From contig NZ_RJJD01000004.1 of NCBI RefSeq assembly GCF_003721515.1, positions 62,001-126,000 of the forward strand: a stretch of 64,000 bases of DNA, in the 5' to 3' direction. The stretch is from Rufibacter latericius (GTDB lineage: Bacteria; Bacteroidota; Bacteroidia; Cytophagales; Hymenobacteraceae). Each line of letters opens with the position of its first letter. Position 1 is the first letter of the stretch. A program made the position numbers and the translations under genes. Of this stretch, positions 42,903-51,441 are shown piece after piece. The notes under the pieces were generated by a model. The model was not told the DNA's origin. It worked only from the letters and a program-made list of their open reading frames with translations, and made no database searches.

Positions 42903-43102
42903 CCCTTTCACCAAATTCTTAAGCAGAACGAAGGTCGAAGTATCGGAACCCTAAACTTAAGACGAAAAATTAGAGGGCTTGCACACTCTTATCGCCTTAC
43001 TACCTGCTTTGCAAGAGAGCGAGGTGAAAAATAGACCCAAAGGAATCACCTTCTTTCAGTTAAGACTATTTATGCTTTAAGACCATTTCCCAGAAAACGA
43101 CC

Positions 43103-43336
43103 ATGAAACAGCTACTCTATATCATACTTGTTGTATTCCTAGGGATGAACGCCGCCTGTAGTACCGAGCAGAAAGGCACGAACCCCACCACAGACACCGA
43201 TAACAGCACAGAAGAGACCGCCGCTAGCCCTACCGCGGCTACCAGTAGCGCCGGCAGCAGCGGCATGGGCGGAGCAGTTTCTACCCACGCCATCGCTTCA
43301 GATACGGTGCCTTCAGACTCCACAAATCAGCAGTAA
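43103..43336 (+). CDS. Small Ser/Thr-rich lipoprotein
   Basis: 77 residues: lipoprotein signal (lipobox MNAAC, Cys about 19) followed only by a Thr/Ser/Ala/Glu-rich disordered tail (20-77). It resembles the N-terminal linker part of its DUF4142 neighbours without their folded domain. SDTV and DST sequences fit the Bacteroidota O-glycosylation sequon D-S/T-hydrophobic/T (family knowledge), so it may be glycosylated. Confidence 0.65.
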   Translation: MKQLLYIILVVFLGMNAACSTEQKGTNPTTDTDNSTEETAASPTAATSSAGSSGMGGAVSTHAIASDTVPSDSTNQQ

Positions 43337-43467
43337 GGAGGAAACGACACCGTATTTATAGCTTGGCTCTCAGACCAAATTCAGTATTTCTTCAGAAATA
43401 AATTCGCTAACTGCCTCATTATAAGGTCGTATACAGGTCAGAACGAAACGAACAAAAAAGCAGAGCT

Positions 43468-44349
43468 ATGAAGAAAGTAATGTCAATACTGGTAGTCGGC
43501 GCTATGATCGCGGGCACAGCGTGTACCAGCACGAATACAGGCACCGATACCTCCGCAGGGACCGCCACCTCCACTGACACCAGCGCAGGATCTGCTTCTG
43601 GAACCATGTCATCAGGATCTGGTACCATGTCTGGTTCAGCCGGAACTACCACCGGTACAACCTCCGGCGGCACCACAACAGGTACTACCACCGGAACCAC
43701 TACAGGAACCACTGGCGGCACAACCGGTACTACAGGTACAACCACTGGTACTACAGGCGGTACTACTGGAACTACCACCGGCACTACAGGAGGAACAACA
43801 GGCACTACCGGAACTACAGGTGGTACAACTGGTACAACTGGTACAACTGGAGGAACCACTGGAACAACCGGCGGGGCAGGCGCCACCGGAACCGCGGGAG
43901 CTACCATGGACATGACCAACATGACCGATGCCATGTTTATGATGACCGCCGCCAGCAGTAACCTGTTTGAGATCCAGGCTGGTAAACTGGCCACGCAAAC
44001 TGCCACCAATGCCGAAGTGAAAAAATTTGCCCAGATGATGATAGACCATCACACCCGGGCCAGCAAAGAACAAATGTCACTGGCTTCCCAAATGAAAGTG
44101 ACCTTGCCTACAACCTTAATGCCCGTGCATCAAGCTATGTTGGACAAATTGAAAGGAAAAACCGGCAAGGAATTTGAAGAAGATTACATGGATGCCATGG
44201 AAACCGCCCATAAAATGGACATTGCCATGTTCACGGCGAAGAGTGCCCGGGCCGATGCCCCTACGGTAAAGGCATTCGCCGCCAAAACCCTGCCCATGCT
44301 GAAATCACATCAGGAGATGGCAACTAAATTAGAAGACCAGGTAGATTAA
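43468..44349 (+). CDS. DUF4142 lipoprotein with a long Gly/Thr repeat (array member 3)
   Basis: 293 residues. Lipobox AGTAC (Cys about 19), Thr/Ser/Gly linker, then from about residue 58 to 140 a tract consisting of almost only Gly and Thr in GTT, TGG and GTTG units, and finally a DUF4142 domain (147-293) with TAASSNLFEIQAGKLA and MIDHHTRASKEQ. The repeat is encoded with mixed codons, but many 9- to 12-base units recur at 43650-43890, so its length may vary between strains. Confidence 0.88.
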   Translation: MKKVMSILVVGAMIAGTACTSTNTGTDTSAGTATSTDTSAGSASGTMSSGSGTMSGSAGTTTGTTSGGTTTGTTTGTTTGTTGGTTGTTGTTTGTTGGTTGTTTGTTGGTTGTTGTTGGTTGTTGTTGGTTGTTGGAGATGTAGATMDMTNMTDAMFMMTAASSNLFEIQAGKLATQTATNAEVKKFAQMMIDHHTRASKEQMSLASQMKVTLPTTLMPVHQAMLDKLKGKTGKEFEEDYMDAMETAHKMDIAMFTAKSARADAPTVKAFAAKTLPMLKSHQEMATKLEDQVD

Positions 44350-44376
44350 GCCTCGGTTCCAGGATAAAAGGTGTAG

Positions 44377-44428
44377 GTGTCTGCGTTTTAAGAGGGTTTT
44401 TGCCAAAACTTCCTTTAAACGCAGACAC
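44377..44428 (+). terminator. Long hairpin after DUF4142 member 3, built on the dispersed palindrome
   Basis: GTGTCTGCGTTTTAAG pairs with TTTAAACGCAGACAC; the inner part (GAGGGTTTTTGCCAAAACTTCC) shows the centre of the dispersed element. Followed by TATTTTTA. Confidence 0.7.
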
Positions 44429-44615
44429 TATTTTTATGCCTTGTCTCCACAAATAACGCGCAGCCCTCCTGATAACAGCCCAAAGAAAATAACGGACCTG
44501 AGAAAAGTGACCAAAGAGAAAAACTTCGGCGAGGCAAGTATTTCAACTCCGGTCAGAGGCCTGCGTATAAAAAGCAACCTTAAAATAACAGTTCTACGCG
44601 ATCATCACTAAAACT

Positions 44616-45350
44616 ATGAAAAACAAGATGCCCCTCTTTGCCGCAGCACTTATTTTAACCAGCGTGGCTTGTAGTACTTATACCTCCAGTACAGATCCAG
44701 ACGATTTAGGAAGCGGATATGCTCTTTCAGAAGAAAGAGTAGGCACCGGGCATAACGCCAGCGCCGGCGTAGCCGAAGCCAATAACAACGCCACCTTGGA
44801 TAACCCTGCCACGGGCGTGAACTCAGACAGTCTGGCGGCCAACCAAAACCCAGACCAGCTCTTTATGATGAAAGCCGCCAGCGGAGGCCTGATGGAAGTA
44901 GCGGCCGGTAAACTTGCCGCCACCAAAGCACAGAACCCCGAGGTAAAGCAATTTGGCCAGCGCATGGTCACCGACCACACAAAAGCCAACACCGAGCTCA
45001 AAGCTATTGCCGCCAAAAAAGGGGTGACCTTGCCCACCGCGCTTTTACCGGAGCACCAGCAGCACCTGGACATGCTTACCCAGCAATCCGATGCCGAGTT
45101 TGACAGATCCTACACCCAGCACATGGTGGAGGCCCATGACAAAGACATCGCCGAGTTCCAGCGCCAGTCCACTGCCGGCAAAGACGCTGACCTGAAAGCA
45201 TTCGCGGCTAAAAACCTACCGGTTTTACAGGCGCACCGCAAATTGATCCAGCCTATCTATGAAAAGGTAAACCGGGGCGGATCTCCTGAAGGTGCTACCG
45301 CCAGCGGAGCCGCAACCAGCGGAACCACCAAAAAAGCAGGCGCTCAGTAG
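44616..45350 (+). CDS. DUF4142 lipoprotein (array member 4)
   Basis: 244 residues. Lipobox TSVAC (Cys about 19), then STYTSSTDPDDLGSG, a Ser/Asn/Ala linker, and DUF4142 at about 84-222 (KAASGGLMEVAAGKLAATKAQ, MVTDHTKANTEL, VEAHDKDIAEFQRQS). A Gly/Ser/Ala/Thr tail follows (about 222-244). Its first 35 residues are almost the same as in the short lipoprotein at 45555. Confidence 0.88.
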   Translation: MKNKMPLFAAALILTSVACSTYTSSTDPDDLGSGYALSEERVGTGHNASAGVAEANNNATLDNPATGVNSDSLAANQNPDQLFMMKAASGGLMEVAAGKLAATKAQNPEVKQFGQRMVTDHTKANTELKAIAAKKGVTLPTALLPEHQQHLDMLTQQSDAEFDRSYTQHMVEAHDKDIAEFQRQSTAGKDADLKAFAAKNLPVLQAHRKLIQPIYEKVNRGGSPEGATASGAATSGTTKKAGAQ

Positions 45351-45367
45351 TCAACAAGATTGCCAGA

Positions 45368-45409
45368 AACAGAAAGCCCGCGCCCTATCAGGAGCGCGGG
45401 CTTTCTGTT
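45368..45409 (+). terminator. Terminator after DUF4142 member 4
   Basis: Perfect 16-bp stem (45368-45383, 45394-45409) ending in TTT. Confidence 0.85.
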
Positions 45410-45445
45410 TAAGAGCCGGTTTAAGGAAAACAGGCCTCAAACGGG
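45405..45445 (+). repeat. Dispersed palindromic element fused to a terminator
   Basis: CTGTTTAAGAGCCG, GTTTAAGGAAAAC, AGGCCTCAAACGGG; begins in the descending arm of the terminator, as at 7451. Confidence 0.55.
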
Positions 45446-45502
45446 AGGAGAATCAAACAAAATAGCAGAAGGCAAAGCCCCTGTTACCAGAGAAAAAGCA
45501 GG

Positions 45503-45534
45503 TTGTTTTTGAAAGCATTGATTCAGTACCTTTG
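45503..45534 (+). promoter_or_regulatory. Promoter of the short lipoprotein gene
   Basis: TTG at 45503-45505, 21 bases, TACCTTTG at 45527-45534 (exact). The spacing equals that of the rpoN promoter. Confidence 0.65.
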
Positions 45535-45554
45535 CGCCAAACTTTCTGAAAACG

Positions 45555-45794
45555 ATGAAATCTATCATGCCTTTCTTTGCGGCTTGTGCTCTGCTGGCCG
45601 GTACTGCCTGTTCAACTTACACTTCTTCCACCGATCCTATTGACTTGGGTTCCGGGACCTCTACCCAGGAAGAAGTAACCACTACCGCCGCTCCCGCTGA
45701 GGAAGCCCACACAGTGGCCGCCCCGGTGAAAGCTGATAGCGCCACAGCTGCTACCCCAAACACTTCCGAGCATTCAGCAGAAGCCGCCCACTAA
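45555..45794 (+). CDS. Short lipoprotein, N-terminal paralogue of DUF4142 member 4
   Basis: 79 residues. Lipobox AGTAC, then ACSTYTSSTDPIDLGSG, shared nearly word for word with the start of the 44616 gene, followed by an Ala/Thr/Glu-rich disordered tail and no DUF4142 domain. It has its own promoter and terminator, so it seems a working gene instead of a broken one. A DSA sequon may be glycosylated. Confidence 0.7.
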   Translation: MKSIMPFFAACALLAGTACSTYTSSTDPIDLGSGTSTQEEVTTTAAPAEEAHTVAAPVKADSATAATPNTSEHSAEAAH

Positions 45795-45891
45795 GAAACC
45801 ATTTGCTGGAATCCTGAAACCGGCCCGACCAGTTGTAAGGGTAAAACTTACCGGATTCTTTCAAGCCGACAATTTTGCTGCAACCGTCTTT

Positions 45892-45934
45892 AAAACAGAA
45901 AAGCCTTGCTTTGATAGCAAGGCTTTTCTGTTTT
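45892..45934. terminator. Bidirectional terminator between lipoprotein gene and uvrA
   Basis: Perfect 19-bp stem (45892-45910, 45916-45934) with A-run and T-run at the ends. Confidence 0.85.
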
Positions 45935-45936
45935 AT

Positions 45937-45972
45937 GCTTTAAGGCCATTTTTCGAAAAATAGCCGTGAAAC
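45937..45972 (+). repeat. Dispersed palindromic element next to the uvrA stop
   Basis: GCTTTAAGGCC, ATTTTTCGAAAAAT, AGCCGTGAAAC; ends one base from the uvrA stop codon. Confidence 0.6.
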
Positions 45973-45973
45973 C

Positions 45974-48900
45974 TTATTCCGATTTCTTCTTCCGTCCAGG
46001 TGTTTTCTTCTCCTTTACGGCAGCGGTAGGGGTGCTGGCTTCTGTTTCTACTTTCTTTTTACGGCCTCGGGTTTTCTTTTCGGGTATAACTTCTTCCAGT
46101 ACTTCATCCTCAGCTTCGGGTTCTTCTTCCACAAATACCGGCGCGTCTACATAGTGGCTGGTGCTCAGTTCCTCCTTCAGGAAACGGGCCGTATAGCCTA
46201 AGTTCAGCTCTGCTACGTGCTCCGGCGTGCCTTGGGCCACAATCATACCGCCCTTGGCACCACCTTCCGCCCCGATGTCAATCACGTGATCAGCAACTTT
46301 AATCAGGTCCATGTTGTGCTCAATGATGAGTACCGAATTGCCTTTGTCTACCAGTTTGTTCAACACGTCAGACAGGTGCTGGATGTCCTGGAAGTGCAGA
46401 CCGGTGGTGGGTTCATCCAGAATGTAGAGCGTACGGCCGGTGTCTTTCTTGGAAAGCTCCGTGGCTAGTTTCACGCGCTGTGCCTCGCCACCAGACAAGG
46501 TAGTGGCCTGCTGACCCAAGGTGATGTAGCCGAGGCCCACCTGGTTCAACGTCTGAATTTTGCGCAGGATACGTGGTTGGTGCTCAAAGAACTCCACCGC
46601 AGCTTCCACGGTCATATCCAGTACATCCGTGATAGACTTGCCTTTGAAGCGTACTTCCAGCGTCTCACGGTTGTAACGTTTGCCTTTACAGGTCTCGCAG
46701 GGCACGTACACATCGGGCATGAAATTCATCTCAATGGTGCGCATACCGGCTCCCTCGCAGGTTTCGCAACGGCCACCTTTCACGTTGAAGGAGAACCGTC
46801 CGGCCGCGTAGCCTCTGATCTTCGCCTCGGGCATAGACGCAAACAAACTGCGGATCTCGGTGAACACGCCCGTGTAAGTTGCCGGGTTAGAGCGCGGCGT
46901 CCGCCCGATGGGGCTTTGGTCTACCTCAATCACCTTGTCAATGTGCTCCAGGCCTTCAATGGCTTTGAACGGCAGCGGCTCACGTTTGGCGTTGAAGAAG
47001 TATTTGTTCAGGATTGGGTAAAGCGTGTCATGGATTAGCGAAGATTTTCCGCTTCCAGATACCCCCGTCACGCAAATCAGTTTACCCAGCGGCAACTCTA
47101 AGGTCACGTCTTTCAGGTTGTGACCGGTGGCCCCGCGCAAAATCAGGCTTTTGCCGTTTCCTTCGCGTTTTTGCTTGCGTACTGGAATACCCCTTCTGTA
47201 GCTCAGGTAATCCGAAGTAGTCGTGCCGCTCTCCATCATCTCCTTTGGGGTACCGGCCGTTACCACTTGCCCACCGTGCACACCCGCACCCGGACCAATA
47301 TCTACCACGTAATCGGCGGCCAGAATCATGTCTTTGTCGTGCTCCACAACCACTACCGAGTTGCCCAAGTCGCGGAGGTCCTGCAAAGCTTTGATAAGCT
47401 TCTCGTTGTCGCGCTGGTGCAGCCCGATGCTGGGTTCATCCATGATGTACAACACGCCCACCAACTGCGTACCTATCTGCGTAGCCAAACGAATCCGCTG
47501 GCTCTCTCCGCCAGACAAGGTGCGTACCGAGCGATGCAAGTGTAGGTATTCCAATCCCACGTCTACCAGGAAGCCAATCCGCTTGCGGATCTCTTTCAGC
47601 AGCTCGCGGGCAATGAGGTTCTGACGTTCGTTCAGGCGTTCCTCCAGGTTTGCTACCCAACCCGCCAGCTCCGCAATGTCCATTTCAGACAGTTGGCCAA
47701 TATGCTTGTTGTCCAGCTTAAAGTGGAGCGATTCTTTTTTCAGGCGGTAGCCGTTGCACTCAGGGCAGGTGCTTTGCTGCGTGTATTCCTGCACCCAGTT
47801 GCGCACGTTCTCAGAGTCAGACTCCAGCTGTTTCTTCAGGAAGTTGAGCACACCCTCAAACACGAACGGCTCTTTCTTGCCTCTGGGGTCCTCTTCTTCA
47901 AAACCATGCAATAAATGGTTCCAGGCCTCTTCGGGGATATCCTGAATAGGAACGGTGAGCGCAGTTTTATGGCGTTTGAGTAAGGCGGTAATTTGCGAGA
48001 AAATCCAGATATCGCGGTACTCGCCCAGCGGCGCAATACCGCCCCGGCTGATGCTCACGCTTTTGTCCGGTACAATGGATTCCTCGGTCAGTTCCTCAAT
48101 TTCGCCCAAGCCGTTGCATACCGGGCAAGCGCCATAAGGTGAGTTGAACGAGAACGTATTCGGCGCCGGGTCATCATACGCGATGCCGGTGGCCGGGTCC
48201 ATGAGGTGGCGGGAGTAGAACTGCGTCTCGTTCGTATCCGCATCCATGGCCAGGGCGGTGCCTTTGCCGTGCTGCAACGCGTTCTGGATAGAGGTAGACA
48301 AACGGTACCGGTCATCGGCCGCAGGCACCAGCTTGTCAATCACAATCTCGATGTCGTGAATCTTGTAGCGGTCTACCTGCATCTTGGGCGTCAGTTCCAC
48401 CAACTCCCCATCGATGCGGGCACGGATAAAGCCCATCTTCCGGATCTGCTCAAACAGCTCGCGGTAATGGCCTTTCCGGCCTTTCACCACTGGGGCCAAA
48501 ATGATGGTGCGCTTGCCGCGGAAGTACTCCATGATGTGCTGCACAATCTGGTCATCAGACTGCTTCATCATCTTCTCGCCGGTCACGTAGCTAAACGCCT
48601 CGGCGGTACGGGCATAGAGCAAGCGCAGGAAGTCATAGATCTCGGTGATGGTACCCACCGTGGAGCGCGGGTTGCGCGAGGTGGTTTTCTGCTCGATGGA
48701 AATTACTGGCGAAAGCCCCTCAATTTTGTCTACGTTCGGGCGTTCCAGTCCGCCCAAAAAAGAGCGGGCATAGGCCGAGAAGGTCTCCATGTAACGGCGC
48801 TGCCCCTCGGCGTAGATGGTGTCAAAGGCCAGCGAGGATTTTCCGCTTCCACTGATGCCCGTGAAGACCACCAACTCGTTGCGCGGAATCTTGAGCGAGA

Positions 48901-49009
48901 TGTTCTTAAGGTTGTGTTCCCGGGCCCCGTACACTTCAATGAAAGGCACATCCACGGTGGAGGAATTATTTTTGGCTACCGATGTAGCTACAGAATCTTT
49001 TGGCGTCAT
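45974..49009 (-). CDS. uvrA: Excinuclease ABC subunit A
   Basis: 1011 residues, DNA-damage sensor of nucleotide excision repair. Two ABC modules: Walker [15 protein letters not shown] and [14 protein letters not shown], signatures [14 protein letters not shown] and [14 protein letters not shown], and Walker B/ELDE-type sites ([20 protein letters not shown]). Zinc fingers: CPVCNGLG with a second pair, and CETCEGAGM with CETCKGKRY. The last 58 residues (954-1011) form an extra acidic-then-basic tail with two GRKKK motifs. Starts at ATG 49009; promoter box 24 bases upstream. Confidence 0.97.
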   Translation of the reverse strand: MTPKDSVATSVAKNNSSTVDVPFIEVYGAREHNLKNISLKIPRNELVVFTGISGSGKSSLAFDTIYAEGQRRYMETFSAYARSFLGGLERPNVDKIEGLSPVISIEQKTTSRNPRSTVGTITEIYDFLRLLYARTAEAFSYVTGEKMMKQSDDQIVQHIMEYFRGKRTIILAPVVKGRKGHYRELFEQIRKMGFIRARIDGELVELTPKMQVDRYKIHDIEIVIDKLVPAADDRYRLSTSIQNALQHGKGTALAMDADTNETQFYSRHLMDPATGIAYDDPAPNTFSFNSPYGACPVCNGLGEIEELTEESIVPDKSVSISRGGIAPLGEYRDIWIFSQITALLKRHKTALTVPIQDIPEEAWNHLLHGFEEEDPRGKKEPFVFEGVLNFLKKQLESDSENVRNWVQEYTQQSTCPECNGYRLKKESLHFKLDNKHIGQLSEMDIAELAGWVANLEERLNERQNLIARELLKEIRKRIGFLVDVGLEYLHLHRSVRTLSGGESQRIRLATQIGTQLVGVLYIMDEPSIGLHQRDNEKLIKALQDLRDLGNSVVVVEHDKDMILAADYVVDIGPGAGVHGGQVVTAGTPKEMMESGTTTSDYLSYRRGIPVRKQKREGNGKSLILRGATGHNLKDVTLELPLGKLICVTGVSGSGKSSLIHDTLYPILNKYFFNAKREPLPFKAIEGLEHIDKVIEVDQSPIGRTPRSNPATYTGVFTEIRSLFASMPEAKIRGYAAGRFSFNVKGGRCETCEGAGMRTIEMNFMPDVYVPCETCKGKRYNRETLEVRFKGKSITDVLDMTVEAAVEFFEHQPRILRKIQTLNQVGLGYITLGQQATTLSGGEAQRVKLATELSKKDTGRTLYILDEPTTGLHFQDIQHLSDVLNKLVDKGNSVLIIEHNMDLIKVADHVIDIGAEGGAKGGMIVAQGTPEHVAELNLGYTARFLKEELSTSHYVDAPVFVEEEPEAEDEVLEEVIPEKKTRGRKKKVETEASTPTAAVKEKKTPGRKKKSE

Positions 49010-49032
49010 CCGATCGGTTTCGGTTTAAAGAG

Positions 49033-49040
49033 CAAAGGTA
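49033..49040 (-). promoter_or_regulatory. -7 box of uvrA
   Basis: Complement TACCTTTG, exact TAnnTTTG. No LexA-type site was recognised. Confidence 0.5.
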
Positions 49041-49157
49041 GGCATTCCCGCGCTAGAATAGCACCGGGCGATCCATCTCTTCTTAACCGAATTTGGGAGG
49101 GAATAGTTTATTGAGGGTTGTTAGTTTTTAGTTGTCAGTTGCTAGTAATTAGTGGGA

Positions 49158-49197
49158 GCGCTTCAGGGCTGTTTTCGGGAAAGGAGGCTTGAAGTAG
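49158..49197 (+). repeat. Dispersed palindromic element
   Basis: GCGCTTCAGGGCTG, TTTTCGGGAAAG, GAGGCTTGAAGTAG; directly next to the REP-like pair. Confidence 0.6.
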
Positions 49198-49208
49198 GTA
49201 ACAACCCA

Positions 49209-49304
49209 GCTGGCGCGAGCGTCCCGCTCGTGCCTTCTTTATCTAATCCTTGTTGATGGTTAATCTGGAATGCTTGCGGACACGAGCGGGACGCTCGCGC
49301 CAGC
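49209..49304. repeat. REP-like inverted repeat pair
   Basis: Two perfect 24-base inverted arms (49209-49232 and 49281-49304) separated by 48 bases. Each arm begins GCTGGCGCG, contains a small palindrome GAGCGTCCCGCTC and ends CGTG. Compare 10956-11027: same TGGCGCG start and CGTG end with another hairpin core. Confidence 0.8.
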
Positions 49305-49417
49305 GAGAATAGATAAAACCGTTGCTCAGAAGACCTCGTAGTGTGCGCAGCTCCTGCGAGCGTCTGTGCCAGTGTCGGTTCCGGCCTGGTCTACCAGAAA
49401 TAGACCAATTCCAATTA

Positions 49418-50533
49418 TTAAGCGTTTACCCCACTCAAATGCTCCAGGCGCTCGCCTTGCAACGTGAGATAGCCCTTCATCAAATCAGCGGTTAAACAGG
49501 AATGCACCGGCAAGACGCCTACCAAACTGCCTATTCCAAACTGGGAGAACAGCTCCGGCGTGGTTCTGACTACTCCATGTTCTTGTGAAAGCGACAATAC
49601 CGCGGTACCAGGCAGAGGCACTCCCCAGCCGTTCTCCGTTAAAGGCACCACCAACCCGAAAATAGTTCTGCCATCTGGCAGGGGTAGCATGTCTTTAGAG
49701 AAGTGCACGGAGCCACCGTAGAGGATCACCTCGTTGCGGTCTGGGTGCAGGGCTACCACGGGGCAGGCCATAGCTACGGCAATATCCTCTAGTTGGCAGG
49801 AACCGATCTGGTTTTGGGTAAGGTCATAGAAGACGAAGTTGCCGGGCCGGATCTCGTCCATGCCGCTGAAATCTTCCATGGCGCTGCAACAAGGCGTATC
49901 CCCAATGGAGAGCTGAAGGTGGGGCCAGGCTGCCACGTAATGCTCTTTGAGGGCACGCATTTTCTCCAGGGTCTGTTGATGCACGGCGGCAATGGCCTCT
50001 ACGCCGCGGGCTTTGTAGGAGTGGCCAGCGTGGGCCAGAAATCCTTTAAAGGTATGTTGCGGCATTTGGGCCAGTTCCTGTAAAACGGTGTCTAAAACGG
50101 CAGTGTCCTCAGTCCTGATGCCGGTGCGGCCGTAGCCGGTGTCTGCCTTTACCCAAATGTTTACCGGCACTTTCAAATGCTCCCGCAGAAAAGCCACGTC
50201 ATCGGCGGAGGTAACCGTCAGGTTTAGCGTAATCTGCTGCGCCAGTTCTGCGATTTGGGGCAATTGTCTACGGTTCAACGGAAAGGCAATGGTGATGTCC
50301 TGCCATCCATGTTTGGCGAAATACTGGGCCATCTTTACTGAGGAAACGGTGATGTCCGTAATACCTTCCTCTCTGAACCATTCGCCTACCTGCCAGCTTT
50401 GGTGCGTTTTAAAGTGCGGCCTTAGCCGAACATTCTGCCAGTTCGCCTTCTCAGCCATGCGGCGGATGTTGGCGCGGGCGATGGTTTCGTTCAGCAGAAG
50501 GGTAGGCTCGGAGATTTGGTCAAGAAAGGACAT
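49418..50533 (-). CDS. D-threonine aldolase/D-serine dehydratase-like PLP enzyme
   Basis: 371 residues from ATG 50533. Fold type III (alanine-racemase-like) PLP enzyme: N-terminal barrel with the PLP lysine in LRPHFKTHQS, phosphate-binding region in the middle (IGDTPCC), and the C-terminal DSD1-like domain with the metal-binding His/Cys in VHSCLTADL. Family members split D-threonine to glycine and acetaldehyde or dehydrate D-serine. Which one cannot be decided from the sequence. An exact -7 box lies before the ATG and rules out the GTG at 50566. Stand-alone gene. Confidence 0.88.
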   Translation of the reverse strand: MSFLDQISEPTLLLNETIARANIRRMAEKANWQNVRLRPHFKTHQSWQVGEWFREEGITDITVSSVKMAQYFAKHGWQDITIAFPLNRRQLPQIAELAQQITLNLTVTSADDVAFLREHLKVPVNIWVKADTGYGRTGIRTEDTAVLDTVLQELAQMPQHTFKGFLAHAGHSYKARGVEAIAAVHQQTLEKMRALKEHYVAAWPHLQLSIGDTPCCSAMEDFSGMDEIRPGNFVFYDLTQNQIGSCQLEDIAVAMACPVVALHPDRNEVILYGGSVHFSKDMLPLPDGRTIFGLVVPLTENGWGVPLPGTAVLSLSQEHGVVRTTPELFSQFGIGSLVGVLPVHSCLTADLMKGYLTLQGERLEHLSGVNA

Positions 50534-50555
50534 AGGAGGCGGTAAGAATTCAACC

Positions 50556-50563
50556 CAAAGGTA
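50556..50563 (-). promoter_or_regulatory. -7 box of the D-threonine aldolase-like gene
   Basis: Complement TACCTTTG, exact TAnnTTTG; 22 bases before the ATG. Confidence 0.5.
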
Positions 50564-50610
50564 CACAAGTCTGTTTAGCCTGAGAACACCAATTGAAAGG
50601 AGTGCAACTT

Positions 50611-50650
50611 CCGTTTTAGGCCTGTTTTACTAAAAACGGCCCCAAAAAGG
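50611..50650 (+). repeat. Dispersed palindromic element
   Basis: CCGTTTTAGGCCTG, TTTTACTAAAAA, CGGCCCCAAAAAGG; close to symmetric. Lies 17 bases from the PepSY gene stop. Confidence 0.6.
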
Positions 50651-50667
50651 AAGAAGGAAACGGGAGC

Positions 50668-51294
50668 TTAAACCGGTCGAACAGGTCTGGCAGGACGTGC
50701 TCCGCTGGGTTTAGAGACAGGGGCAGGTTTGTCTTGTTTCATGCGCTTTGGGCCGTACCAGAGCCAGAATCCGGTGATGGTAAAGATGAGCAGGGCCACG
50801 CCCATAATGGTGCTGTACATCACTTTCAGTACACCACTTTCCACACCAAACCACCTGTCCAGAATGGAGCCGTCATGAAGGTTTTCAATGAAATCTGCGC
50901 GGCGGGTTTCCAGGTGCAGCAGTTTTCCGGTGGTGGCATCTAGTTGTACGCCCAGGTACTTTTCCACGAAGAGGAACTTCACGGTTCCTTTGTCGGGGCG
51001 CATGTCAATGCGGTCCAGGGTGAGGGAAGCATCTGCCCCTAAAGAATCATGCACGGCCCGGAACGCGTTGGCGGTAAGGCTGTCCACCGGAAGCCAGTCT
51101 TTGAGGTTGGTGGAGGTGCCGGTGTAGGTTTTGGCCAGGATCAAGCCGCCGGTGTGTTTCTTCCAGCCCAGCAGAAGTCCGGTGATGGAGACTACAAAAA
51201 AGAAGACGAACAGCAGGGCGCCGGTGAGCCGGTGTACTTTCCGGAAATCGCGGAGGACGCGGGCCTTTTTCTGTCTTTTGGTGGAATCGGTCAC
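50668..51294 (-). CDS. PepSY-associated membrane protein
   Basis: 208 residues from a GTG start. Two membrane helices (about 24-45 and 160-180) flank a periplasmic PepSY-like part (about 50-155); FRKVHRLTGALLFVFFFVVSITGLLLG and ITGFWLWYGPKR are typical of PepSY-TM proteins, often linked to iron or ferric-siderophore reduction. The tail is Pro/Arg-rich (about 185-208). No iron-uptake receptor is next to it, so the role is not clear. Confidence 0.85.
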   Translation of the reverse strand: MTDSTKRQKKARVLRDFRKVHRLTGALLFVFFFVVSITGLLLGWKKHTGGLILAKTYTGTSTNLKDWLPVDSLTANAFRAVHDSLGADASLTLDRIDMRPDKGTVKFLFVEKYLGVQLDATTGKLLHLETRRADFIENLHDGSILDRWFGVESGVLKVMYSTIMGVALLIFTITGFWLWYGPKRMKQDKPAPVSKPSGARPARPVRPV

Positions 51295-51337
51295 GGCGGT
51301 GGGGGAGAAGGCGTTACTTTATTTAACTGGGTGAAAG

Positions 51338-51345
51338 CAAAGTTA
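51338..51345 (-). promoter_or_regulatory. -7 box of the PepSY gene
   Basis: Complement TAACTTTG, exact TAnnTTTG; a possible -33 TTG lies 23 bases upstream (complement of 51369-51371). Confidence 0.5.
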
Positions 51346-51375
51346 GTGTATTGTGTGGGGTGCAAAAGCAAAAGA

Positions 51376-51395
51376 GCCCCGAAACATTTCGGGGC
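51376..51395 (-). terminator. Terminator of the LOG-family gene
   Basis: GCCCCGAA and TTCGGGGC pair perfectly around ACAT; on the minus strand CTTTTGCTTTTG follows. Right next to it (51388-51425) is a partial dispersed palindrome. Confidence 0.7.
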
Positions 51396-51441
51396 CCTTT
51401 TGTGGAAAACAGGCCCAAATCGGCCAAATAATATCTTCTCC

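Larger units (their letters stand above)
49010..49417. other. 408-base region upstream of uvrA
   Basis: Holds the uvrA promoter, one dispersed palindrome (49158-49197) and the REP-like inverted repeat pair (49209-49304). No gene seen. Confidence 0.6.

Noticed and set aside
43419-44009. Minus-strand frame coding a Val/Pro repeat
   Set aside because: It is the reverse reading of the Gly/Thr repeat in the DUF4142 lipoprotein, which has a proper lipoprotein signal and domain.
49209-49304. Inverted repeat considered as insertion-sequence ends
   Set aside because: Only 48 bases lie between the arms and no target duplication or transposase is visible; REP-like architecture fits better.
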